DNA from: Rhizomucor pusillus
Lineage: Eukaryota; Mucoromycota; Mucoromycetes; Mucorales; Lichtheimiaceae
NCBI GenBank assembly: GCA_900175165.2
Contig: FWWN02000623.1
Location: 1-29,070, forward strand
Direction of reading: 5' to 3'
Length of the DNA: 29,070 bases
The notes under the pieces were generated by a model that was not told where the DNA came from, made no database searches, and saw only the letters and a program-made list of their open reading frames with translations. The translations under genes and the position numbers were made by a program. Shown here piece by piece: positions 20,370 through 29,070 of this stretch (within the stretch, counting starts at the first letter, position 1; the number at the start of each line of letters is the position of its first letter).

Positions 20370-20428
20370 CTCTTGCACTGTTTCTTTCCTCTCTTTTCTT
20401 TCTTTCTTTCTGCGCTTTCCTTTTTCAG
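20370..20428 (+). promoter_or_regulatory. Pyrimidine-rich tract upstream of SHO1
   Basis: A nearly pure CT run (with repeated CTTT units) ends TTTTTCAG two bases before the SHO1 ATG. Such tracts mark core promoters in many fungi. The terminal CAG could also be the acceptor of a 5' UTR intron. It fills most of the short NTE1-SHO1 gap. Confidence 0.45.
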
Positions 20429-20429
20429 G

Positions 20430-21664
20430 ATGTTTTCGGTGCAACGCTTGATTGAGAATCTGTTCCTACTCACCACAGGTGTATTGTCTCTTGTAAGAAT
20501 TATAGACATGTATGATTAGAACCAAGTCAATTGAGTAACTGAACCTGGTTCTTCCCCAGTGTGCTTGGGTGATTGCTTTGGGCGGTGCATGCGCGTACGG
20601 TCACTTGAGCGGGGGCGCCTGGTGGGTTCTCGTTTATCAGATCCTGCTTATCATCGGTGTCCTGCTCGTCTTCATGTCTGGAACTTTTCTGCACTATAGA
20701 ATGGGGGTGAGGCCCGTGTTGAGTTTTCGTAAACGGTGTAACATTATTGAAACTTTACATTTACTGTAGCTGCTGACCTTGCTGGGAATCAGCATCGCGC
20801 TCTTGACGGTCAACATCGACGCTGTCCTACCAGTTAGCAATTATATTGGAAACACCGGCGGCGCAGGGGCCTACGCGGCTGGATATATTATTTTGATTAT
20901 TATTCAGGTAACTAGAGAATCGATGGGGAGAAAGGAGGGGGGTTGGATCAGGGGAAAACAGAGGTCCGCTTCTCGGCGAGCGGGGATCCACGCATGTGCC
21001 ACACTAAATGCTGGAAGGAGGACGTGAGCCATACAACTCACTAACGATCATATGCCACAGTTTTTGTGGGTATTTGTGTTTGGAAGCGAACCTAACAGCT
21101 ATCTCGGCCAGTTTGGCCATTCGTGGAGCGCCATGAACAACAGTGTCGAACACCATCCTCAGCAACACCACGAAAAGCACCCAGCCTATGAAATGACTGG
21201 AGATAAGACAATGGTCGGCCCAGCAACGGGAACAGCACCAGCGCCGGTGGTCAACGCTTACAATCATCCTGCTGCATCTCCACCGCAGTCTCCCGATGCA
21301 CCAGAATACAAGGAACGAGTACAAGCACTTCATGACTGTGAGTAGTAGAAGACCAGGAAAAACAAAATTGGAAAGAATTATAGGCTGAGCATATACATAT
21401 ATCTGCGCGCGGTTACATAATAGACACTGCAAGTGCCGATGATCCGAACGAGCTCAGCTTCAGGAAAGGCGAGGTACTCGAAGTCGTTGAACGAAAAGGA
21501 AACTGGTGGCAGGCTCGAAAGAGCGATGGCACAGTCGGCATCATTCCTAGCAACTATGTAAGTTCGATACATGGAACCGTAAATGAAACGAAGCTTTTGA
21601 TTATTAAATCTTGTTTTCTTTTTTTTTTTTCTTGCGCGTTCTGCTGCAGTTTGCTGCACCTTAA
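20430..21664 (+). CDS. SHO1: High-osmolarity signalling protein Sho1 (four-TM osmosensor with SH3 domain), 6 exons
   Basis: Exons 20430-20492, 20560-20706, 20770-20907, 21061-21337, 21424-21557 and 21650-21664 give 257 residues. Four hydrophobic segments lie at about residues 8-30, 43-64, 71-88 and 104-124, with short loops. The fourth ends [13 protein letters not shown], a Sho1 signature. A His/Pro-rich cytosolic linker follows, then an SH3 domain (about 200-257) with ALHDYTAS, DPNELSF, KGEVLEV, WWQAR and GIIPSNY. The ALYDY motif reads ALHDY, a mild change. Sho1 sits in the plasma membrane and recruits the MAPKK Pbs2 via its SH3 domain to start HOG signalling; this is known for yeast and inferred here. 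The protein is shorter than yeast Sho1 (367), mainly in the linker. The last exon codes only FAAP and the stop. Confidence 0.93.
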
Positions 21665-22166
21665 AACAATAGTATTTTAAACGCATCCATTTTGTTTCCT
21701 TTCCTTTCTATATCATTATCTTTTTTCCTCTTATTGTTATTTGCTTTCTACCAGGTATATCATCTTTTTATTCATTGCTTTGTAATACATGTGCTTTTAG
21801 CCTACTCGGCGTTCATTTCAGCCACACGCAGAAAGCGAGTAATTTCTTTTTTTGTTGTTTAACAAGGGGGGCGCTAAGGCTACTCCTAGGTTGTCGTGGG
21901 GATAAAAACAATGATTACTCAATGCACATGAAAAGATAAATTACGCTTAATGTAAATCAGCACGAAAAGGAAACAAACAAGATAATGTGGAAACACAATA
22001 ACATCAATGGTTCAATAAAGTATAGAATGATAGGAAAACAAGGGGCGCTGGTGTACGTGCGTGTGCGAGAGAGAGATAGATAGAGAGAGAGAGAGGTGCA
22101 TCACCCGGAGAATGAGGGCTCGTGACGGAAGGTAAGAAAATATATGTGTGCAGCTTTTTCTTTCTT
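21665..22166. other. Intergenic region between convergent SHO1 and desaturase genes
   Basis: About 500 nt of 3' flanks from both genes. It contains T-rich tracts near SHO1 and a GA microsatellite near 22067-22095. AATAAAG on the plus strand near 22013 could be a polyadenylation signal. No gene is seen. Confidence 0.5.
22067..22095. repeat. (GA)n microsatellite with GATA interruptions
   Basis: About 29 nt of GA dinucleotides broken by two GATA units, in the 3' flank of the desaturase gene. Confidence 0.85.
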
Positions 22167-23737
22167 CTAGAAAGCCTTCTTGCTCAATCTCAAAGAAAGC
22201 TTTTCGATGACGTCCAATGTCTTGAGGACTTCTAGGATACCGTTGAGGAATGATGTATCGTGATGCTTAATGTTGTATTTCTTGCAGATGGATTGAACCA
22301 TTGGTTTTACTTTACGGAGGTTGTGTCGTGGCATGCTCGGAAAAACCTACAAGAGCACACGAGCATAAATATCCACTTTTCACTCCTTTTCAATAAAACT
22401 TACGTGGTGTTCAATCTGATAGTTCAATCCACCCATAAACCAGTCGCCGATAGGACCAAGAGACACATCACGACCGGTAATAACTTGAATTTCGAAGAAC
22501 TCCATGGATTCAGCCTTCTCCTGGCTAATAACCGGCATACCATTATGGTTGAGGGCGAAGACAAGAGCAAGCAAGTAGCCTGTGGCGGTCTGGCTGACGA
22601 GGAAGAACAGGATCATGCGTGGAATGGTATCGATCCAGGCAATGGTCACGTAGGTAAAGATAATCCAGTGCAAAGCAAGACTGACTCGTTCAAACAAGCA
22701 AAGACGAGCGGACTTGTTGATAGCGCCTTCGTTCAGCATATACAGGAACGACTGGATAGCCCACGACAAACGAGCAAATGCGAGGATAAAGAAGAAGTAA
22801 CGGGTCTGATAAGGAAGCACATTCTCAGCAAAGAATCGCGAGACAGTGCCGGGTTCGCCCTGGAAGGAACCATAGTAATTGGCAGAGGCGTATTCGTCCC
22901 AGAGCAAGATGGGTGCGGTGTCGATATCGGGATCGTGCCCGTGGACGTTTGTGCTAGCATGATGCGTGTTGTGTTTGTTCTTCCACCACGATAGCGAGAA
23001 GCCTTGGCAAAAGTCACCCAAGAAGATAACCACGGCATCGTTTGTTTGACGATCATCGAAACATTGGTGGTGTCCGAAGTCGTGTGCAAGCCATCCGCAT
23101 TGCTGCCAGAACAGACCCATAAGCAAACCAGCGCCAATTACAGCGAGAAGCGAGGTCTTGCCCCATAAGTACAACATCAGCAGCGATAGCCCGCAGATAC
23201 CGAGTGTCGAAAGGACCTTGTAAATATAATATATCTTGCTGGCATGGAAATAACCTTGTGCTTTCAAGTTGTCGCGGAGATCACGCATTTCCCGGGCAAA
23301 AGCAGCCGAATTGTTCTTGCCGGCGTCATCGGGGACGGCGGTCTCAGGCTCCAAATCACCTACGTAATAGTTTGCCAGCAATTCGTAAGCGGAATCAGGG
23401 TGCATAGCATGGAAGACGTCTGCATGTGTGGGTAAATAATCAGTCAGATCAGGGGATCGCCGCCCTATTTAATATACCTGAAGCATCTTTGCCGACATGC
23501 GTCAACAGAACCGCAGCTCCGCCGGGATGATCATCCACAAATTCTGTCACGTCATACAGCTTGTTATCCACAATAATGTACTTTTTAGCATCAGGCTTGC
23601 CATCCTTGGCGTCCTGCGTCAAAGCAGCGAGCTGTTTCCTAGAATACACTTGGGTCTCTACAAGGCACAGACATATCGGTAAGCATCCAGAAATTGCCAT
23701 GCAGCTGCCCGAGCTAATCAAGGTCATTACCAGCCAT
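22167..23737 (-). CDS. Delta-6 (front-end) fatty-acid desaturase with cytochrome b5 domain, 4 exons
   Basis: Exons 23737-23731, 23657-23478, 23419-22404 and 22346-22167 give 460 residues, the length of Mucorales delta-6 desaturases. The N-terminal cytochrome b5 has HPGG (46-49) and the second haem-ligand His in FHAMHP (about 66-70). The desaturase domain has the three His boxes HDFGHH (175-180), HNTHH (212-216) and QIEHH (397-401); Gln in the third box is the mark of front-end enzymes. Hydrophobic pairs of membrane spans lie between boxes. Family members insert a double bond at C6 of linoleic or alpha-linolenic acid in the ER, giving gamma-linolenic or stearidonic acid. Delta-8 or sphingolipid specificity cannot be excluded by motif alone. 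The first coding exon is only 7 nt (ATGGCTG), supported by phase and splice sites; the alternative upstream Met in the unspliced frame adds a segment foreign to the family. Confidence 0.93.
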
Positions 23738-24752
23738 GAGATGCCGTACTGATGAGAGATGAGGCCCGGACCTGAAAGGGAATGGAAAGGAGTGATTTGT
23801 AAAGTTTGGAAAAGTGGGGTCCAACTCAAATGTTGGTGCTACTGCGAAGGTCACTTTTTCTGAGAGAGAAAAGCCACTTTAAACCAGGCTAAACTTTTTC
23901 TTTTTTTTGCAAGGTACCGGGAACAGATGGGTAACTTTGGTCGTGTCCTTTATCCAAGTATCGTATGATATTATCAACGTGCTACCTGGGAACTTGCCCG
24001 TTTCTTTACTGCTTTGGCAAACGATGGCCCTGATGATGGCCGGGCTTGTATCTCGATATCATCAAAATTCTTGTGTCACTTCATGCCGAGCTGAGAAGGA
24101 ACTTGAACAGGCTTGCTGGGTCCCCAAAAAAGGGGCCAGGCACGGATTTTACCTTTTTGTACATTTAGTGAGAATACAAGAATGTCACAGACAAAAATAA
24201 GCAAAATAGCAGGCAGAGCTTATTCATTTTACCGATAATCCGCACTCACATAATCCGGTAATGGTAGTTGCATCTCCTACTATTGGATTTTTCCTAAATC
24301 TTGCGCTTGGATTTTTTCACCTTTGCGTTGCACGATTTTACATTTTGCGTTGCGGGGTTATCAGCTTTGCGGTGTTTGTTTTTCACCTTTGCCGAAGACG
24401 TTTTTTACTTTGCGTTCAGTAAATTACTCTATTGCGCTGCCCTTTTTATGCATTGCGTGTGGGGTTTTTCACATTGGCGCGCTTCACATCATGTCAATAT
24501 TAAAGCAGTACCATTATCACTCTTTCAAAATGCACAACAATGTAGCATGTGCTCTATTAAAGGAAGAGATGGGATTAATGACAAGAGATGCTTGTCGTTA
24601 CCATGATTGGCTTATAGGCCGAGCTTTTTATAAAATGACTCGCTGGCCTTGACTGTTGGGTTGAGCTGCATATTCGTTGAGAGAGACTTTTTGTTAAAGC
24701 CCAGATGAGACGCGTGTTTTTATTCCTTTTCCCTTCTTTTGTATATCCCCCC
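23738..24752. other. Intergenic region upstream of the desaturase and the next gene
   Basis: A 1-kb divergent promoter region. Near the desaturase a CCCTTTCAG at 23762-23770 (minus) may be a 5' UTR acceptor. Further out there is a T-rich run at 23895-23908, then a diverged tandem array (24310-24488). The plus strand before 24753 has a pyrimidine-rich TTCCTTTTCCCTTCTTTT stretch. No supported coding gene is present, although the array happens to lack stops in two frames. Confidence 0.45.
24310..24488. repeat. Diverged short tandem array (TTTTTCAC-n-TTTGCG units)
   Basis: About eight degenerate units of 17-26 nt, each a T-run followed by (C)AC and then (T)TTGCG or a close variant, often with GTTGC or GTGG after it. 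Unit length varies, so it is not a simple microsatellite. Confidence 0.5.
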
Positions 24753-27098
24753 ATGACAGACTCGAACGAGATCTATAAAGGCTACGAAGGCCGTAAAGGT
24801 AAGGAGCTACGAAAAAGTCTTTGTATACAGTAATTTATTATTGTGTTGTAGAGATCTTGGATTTTATTACCAACACCAAGCAACCAACGTTTTCCAAGTT
24901 CATCCATAAACACAGCAGCGAGATTCCTCTCTGGTCATTGAATTGCGTGGATACCAGCGCTTATAGCCTTCACTGAGCATGGTCATCTCGCTTTGTCTCA
25001 GCTCTTAGATACCTTAAACCCCACGCACAAATACCGTAAGTCTTGCTTTGTCGTTCACGTGCGTACGTGTGTTTACTTTTTCTCTTTTCTGGATCATCCA
25101 CAGATCACTTTCCATGACGAAAGAATACCGTGAATATTGGGAAGCCGCGAACAAACGGATAAAGGTTCTCACAACGATGGATGCTGCATATACAAGTTCA
25201 TGCATTCAAACTTTGACTGATTACGCTGAGACAGCACGAGCCACGGCCAGCATGGTTCAACATAGTACAATGCAGCAACTGGGTAAAAGAATGCGTCAGA
25301 ACGACTCTGCAGTGGATGATGATGAAAATGACAGCGACAACACGGAGAAGAAATCTGGCAATATGGATGATGACACTGCAATACTTGATAATGATGGCAA
25401 CAGCAACAATATACCCTTGTTCCATGATGACCAAAACTTGGTAACAACACGGAGAAGAAACCTGGCATTATGGATGATGACACTGCAACACTTGATAATG
25501 ATGGCAACAGCAACAATATACCCTTGCTCCATGATGACCAAAAGCTTGATACTTTGAAAACAAGGATTTTCAACATTGGATATAAAAAGGTAAAGATGTG
25601 GGATGTCCCGTCAGTTAATCTCATCTCTCTTTTCACTCTTTCAGTTGCAGGGCAAACCGTGGACAGAGAATGATCGCCAACTATTGGACCAAATCCTGGA
25701 AACCCTTTCTTGGACCTACATCCTCCATTGACACATCATATTGCCCATATTCTTAACAATGAGCTCACCAATGACGATATATATCGGCTCAAGTAAGTGC
25801 TTGATTTGACAATTGGTCAAGTATCTCACTTTTTCTGAAAAAACGCAGGCTGTCACTCTCTGGTATTGTCAACACCATCTGCAGGAGTGATTTCGATCAT
25901 GTCCGTCCTTTCTTGCCAACTAATAATCTTGACGAACGTCTGGATGCCATTGTATCCGAATTCCGGAGCCGCACCATCGCTGGAGACACAAAGGCTTTAC
26001 TACAGCAAGTGATCAACAAGTTGTAAGTAAAAAAAGCAAGGTGTCTATGGCAGAAATGAGCTCATTTAAAATTTCTCTTTATTCTTTTGTAGTAGGCAAG
26101 GTGGTTCCGTTGAAGAAACCATGGTTCTCGTTCACGATCTTCAGCGCCCTCTTCTTCTCTCTAAACAGTGCGCCAGCCAAGCATATCGTGCTTTGGATGC
26201 CGTGTCGGCTATGTAAGTATCCTCTTCTTCTATATTGATATCTCTTGTCTTATTAATCCGTTTTGTTGCGTCTTGTAGTCTTAAATTTATGGGTTTCTAC
26301 AGCAACAGCGACACTGAAGCCATGGTATTGCGCCGATTTATGACAATCTTGAGCACTGTATTTAGCAACAATACAAACATTAGGCTTGTCGAGTAAGTAA
26401 CCCTGGATTTGTTTTAGGAAACCTTTTTTTTTACTGGTTTATATTAGAGGGGAGACCATTAGCGCTTGCACAAAGAGGATTCAGCGTGTAAATTCAGCTT
26501 TATATGCGGCAAGCCAGAATCCAAGTCATGGGCGTAAAATCAACATCTTAGTGAAACACAACCAAGGTTGCAACAAGTATATTGAACTGAGTAGTCTGGA
26601 GGTGAAGCCAGCCAATGCAGGCGCTACCATAGTTAGAGTTCAACAGAACAAAAATCTGAGAACAAATGGCGCTATCTTGTCCTACCTCTGTTCGCTTAAT
26701 CCAGGATGTCATACATTGCAAACCACTGCCGCGATCGATTTTGTCGGTAAGTGCATGGCACTAAGAACTTGAGAGCTTGTATGTGAATTTTGCTTTTGCT
26801 TTATTTAGGCGCAGCAGGATACGTTTATATCATGACCAACATCGATGGCATTTTCTACGCTCGTCAAGTCGGACTCATTATGTTGCCTAAATCACGCAGT
26901 ACCTTTGTTGACTTGCTTGAAACTTTGGACCTACTTTTTGCATTTGAATCATTCATGGTGGACCTTGGCCAGGAAGCCCAAGCTGCAATGGAACGACGTG
27001 AGAGTCTCGACAACATTTGCGAAGTGGCCAATGTCATTCAGGAAACCGTCCCAAGTATTGATCACGACATCTTCATCACCCCTTCACGACCCAAGTGA
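24753..27098 (+). pseudogene. Unrecognised multi-exon gene, apparently decaying; C-terminal region with possible PD-(D/E)XK-like motif
   Basis: The start is MTDSNEIYKGYEGRK (24753-24798). Exons with good splice sites follow: 24852-25035, 25104 onward to 25589, 25651-25792, 25849-26022, 26093-26212, 26279-26392, 26448-26746 and 26809-27098. The last five join in perfect phase and end at TGA. Earlier parts do not. Exon 2 has an in-frame TGA (or a frameshift into the LIAFTEHGHLALSQLL frame), exon 3 is thrown out of frame by a 107-bp duplication, and the frame shifts again near 25705 (LLDQILE to NPFLDLHPPL). The exon at 26448-26746 has YIELSSLEVK followed by VQQNKNLRTNGAIL, resembling the E-x-K strand and following helix of PD-(D/E)XK nucleases. 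I do not recognise the family firmly. It could be pseudogenised or carry assembly errors. Confidence 0.6.
25337..25550 (+). repeat. 107-bp tandem duplication inside the gene at 24.7-27.1 kb
   Basis: Two copies (25337-25443 and 25444-25550) share the start ACAACACGGAGAAGAAA and the run ATGATGGCAACAGCAACAA, with only a few substitutions. They encode an acidic Asp/Asn-rich segment. The 107-nt period is not a multiple of three, so the second copy is read in a different frame from the first. Confidence 0.85.
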
Positions 27099-28064
27099 TC
27101 CTCCTATTATTCTACTGCTTATTTTTTCGCACTTTGGCTTTGAATCAGTAGTAACATTACTCAGCAGCTACAATTCCTCCACCTATAACCCGACTCGATC
27201 ATTTGACTCCAGACAGCTAATAGCAAAGTTATCAATTATTCATCCTTCCAATAAAAAAAACCCATATCTTTGTACATGAATTAAACTCAACTCACATGTA
27301 ACGGATATTTATATTGGGAACATAAAAGAATCCATGCAAAAGCACATGATCTTCCACACTTTGCAGATCATATTTTCTTAAATCAAATATTCACGTTGCC
27401 AACATCCATCCCTATCCACATGCAATGGTCTTACGCAAGTATTCGTCAGCATTATCTTATTATCATATCATTATTATCAGTATCAATATCCGTGTCAAAA
27501 CAATATAAATATCAAAGCAATTGTCAAAGTGAATAAAGACAAGTTCTTCTTCATATCTTAATTCTATAGTCTCTCTTCGAATCTTATTTGGGACACAGTC
27601 AGCCTTTATACCGCAGTAGTACAACGACAACAATAACAAAGGCATTGGTACAGCAATACAGTGCTTTGCGTTTGAAAATACACAATGTGGGGGATATGAT
27701 CCAATTTTTGGAATCCGCAATACACATTCAAGTAGCTTAGTAAATTCTTTGGGCTCTTGACATAAACGATGGTCTAGCAGTATAACTTTTGGTTTGCCAA
27801 TACAACCACGATAAGCAATGCCAAGCGGTGAAGCTTGATTGATTACGGACCGTCATCACTTTCGCCCTGGATTACGCTTCAAAAGAAAATGAAAAGCTGC
27901 TTGCCTTTCGTATAACATTGATATTCGTGCATCGATGGGACACTGATCTTGTCGTTGTCGTTGTTGCTGTTGTTGTTGAAAAAGAAGAAGAATAATGCAC
28001 ACTGTCAAAAAAAATCTTCAAGGAGCAGAGAAAAAGTTCCAACAGACTAACTCACTTCCAACAA
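27099..28064. other. Intergenic, AT-rich
   Basis: Nearly 1 kb without a supportable gene. It contains ATTATCAT-type short repeats (27454-27492) and a (GTT/GTC)n microsatellite at 27951-27978 just before the transposase remnant. A short minus-strand open frame (27463-27720) has no motif. Confidence 0.5.
27951..27978. repeat. (GTT)n-like trinucleotide microsatellite
   Basis: A run of GTCGTTGTCGTTGTTGCTG-type triplets followed by GTTGTTGTTG, with interruptions. Confidence 0.75.
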
Positions 28065-28674
28065 ATGGCTTCAGTATTCAAGATGTATGAGATAAGAAAT
28101 GCGACAAGTTTATTGCAGCGAGTGGTCGAACAACGAGAAGAGGAAGGAGAGGGCTGTTTAGGTGACTGGAAGACAATTTCAGGGGCTATAAAGAGAAACC
28201 ACCCACTTTGGCACAACGCTACTGATGAAGTCGTAATTGCACGGCACAATGGCATTACAAAGCGCCTCACTTTCACTTAGGGCGTCCTGGGGCGTACCAC
28301 AGAACTGACGTTGAATGGGGCGATACCTGCCCAACGCTTCCTTGGGCCAAGAATTACAGAAGTATAAAGAAAAGAGGATATGCCATTGTTTTGTTTTTCA
28401 AGTCGCGGAGCTACGTCACCAGGCTAACAAGGTAAATTTTCCACTCCGCTCACTCACGCAGATGCTTCATCTTCCTCCATATTCACCTTTCTTGAACCCC
28501 ATTGAGTTTTGCTGGTCCAAGCTCAAAGCCGGTGTTGCACGAGAGATTCTGACAAAGGATGACACTTTAACACCACGTATCATTTCCTCAGCACAAAGCG
28601 TAACAGCCAGTGATTGTGCAGGGTGGATCAAGCATTTCAGTATCATTCTTTCCAAGATGTCCATCATGGAATAA
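28065..28674 (+). pseudogene. Tc1/mariner (IS630-type) transposase remnant
   Basis: The recognisable part is the C-terminal end of the DDE domain at about 28460-28674: LPPYSPFLNPIEFCWSKLK, holding the last acidic residue of the triad, then a helical tail with VTASDCAGWIKH. Upstream, 28065-28280 encodes a 71-residue N-terminal-like piece (MASVFKMYEIRNATSLLQRV...) with no clear helix-turn-helix. Between the two, frames shift (28262-28440) and the first two catalytic Asp motifs are not visible. The element is therefore broken. Fungal relatives of this type are common in Mucorales genomes. Confidence 0.7.
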
Positions 28675-28698
28675 AGAAAAACTAGCATCAAATTGCAT

Positions 28699-28772
28699 GG
28701 AGTTGCAAGGCAATGCAAGGGTTGATAGGCATGAAAACTATATGACATATGATGGCACTGCCTTGCAACTCC
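28699..28772. repeat. 74-bp segment bounded by 14-bp perfect inverted repeats
   Basis: GGAGTTGCAAGGCA (28699-28712) and TGCCTTGCAACTCC (28759-28772) are exact reverse complements, 46 nt apart. The pair starts 25 nt after the transposase stop. It could be a hairpin at the transposon end, or a tiny MITE-like relic. No clear TA duplication flanks it. Confidence 0.6.
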
Positions 28773-28923
28773 TAATGTATCAGCTGCAGGGCAGCTATAA
28801 TATACAGACTAGCAGCGAATAGGAGTTCAGTGCAACGTTGAAAATTCCTCGCAATCCGCTGCAAGGCATTGCTAGCATATTATGCTGGCATGCATCTCAG
28901 TGCTATTTTTCCTTTATTTCAAG

Positions 28924-29070
28924 ATGTCTTTTAGAGGAGCAGAAGCTATCGCGTTTGCTTCTCTTTTATTATCAGTCCATACATACAATAAAACTACAAG
29001 CTATATTGGTATATATATTGACGATGCTTCATTGGCACGATCTACTGCACGCCGATTTGAAAAACCGCAG
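28924..29070 (+). CDS. Start of an unidentified open reading frame, cut off by the window end
   Basis: An ATG at 28924 opens a frame without a stop to the last base (49 codons). It begins MSFRGAEAIAFASLLLSVHT and includes ARSTARRFEKP. The length is too short to name a family. Its position beside a transposase remnant suggests mobile DNA, but a host gene is equally possible. Confidence 0.3.
   Translation, partial: MSFRGAEAIAFASLLLSVHTYNKTTSYIGIYIDDASLARSTARRFEKPQ

Noticed and set aside
22260..22994. 244-codon plus-strand open frame
   Set aside because: It is antisense to the desaturase main exon containing two of its His boxes.
24301..24652. Two overlapping 100-codon plus-strand frames
   Set aside because: They arise from the diverged tandem array, which lacks stops in two frames; the translations are low-complexity Phe/Cys-rich and show no domain.
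25169..25636. 155-codon minus-strand frame
   Set aside because: It is the complement of the Asp-rich duplicated segment; the His/Cys/Ser-rich product is an artefact of the repeat.
1..29070. CRISPR array, bacterial operon or plasmid features
   Set aside because: No regularly spaced repeats and no ribosome-binding-site pattern; all supported genes have spliceosomal introns or eukaryotic family members.

Overview
The window looks like nuclear DNA of an early-diverging filamentous fungus, most likely Mucoromycota/Mucorales. Genes are split by many short introns (about 53-153 nt), are often tightly spaced, and encode proteins typical of that group: a front-end delta-6 fatty-acid desaturase with an N-terminal cytochrome b5, a Sho1 osmosensor, an NTE1 phospholipase B, a DDX42-type DEAD-box helicase and a mitochondrial aspartyl-tRNA synthetase. 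The assignment rests on gene content and intron style. I ran no search.

Layout. Bases 1-6754 carry three minus-strand genes: a CNH-domain protein cut by the window edge, a seven-exon Nudix (DUF4743-type) hydrolase, and the DDX42-like helicase. A single-exon secreted thaumatin-like protein follows (7002-7802, minus). Bases 7.8-12.0 kb hold no recognisable host protein gene. At the end of this stretch a 5'-truncated LINE-type retrotransposon (10787-12030) sits in a tRNA-Ala(UGC) gene. It is flanked by an 18-bp target-site duplication, and the duplication has left a complete tRNA gene at 12033-12105. Three plus-strand genes follow: mitochondrial AspRS (12 exons), NTE1 (5 exons) and SHO1 (6 exons). 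The delta-6 desaturase (minus, 4 exons) converges on SHO1. The last 5 kb is accessory: a diverged short tandem array, an unrecognised multi-exon gene with apparent disablements and a frame-shifting 107-bp duplication, a broken Tc1/mariner-type transposase, and an open reading frame running off the end.

I placed the exons by joining frames that match family sequence across consensus splice sites and checking phase. About 46 introns result. Three need a GC-AG donor, all with the identical hexamer GCAAGT. Two 63-nt introns are stop-free and in frame, so they are invisible in a plain ORF view. NTE1, the desaturase and SHO1 all act at membranes (phosphatidylcholine turnover, polyunsaturated fatty-acid synthesis, plasma-membrane osmosensing), but I see no evidence that they form a functional cluster. 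The least explained parts are the repeat-bearing gene at 24.7-27.1 kb and the retroelement insertion into the tRNA gene.
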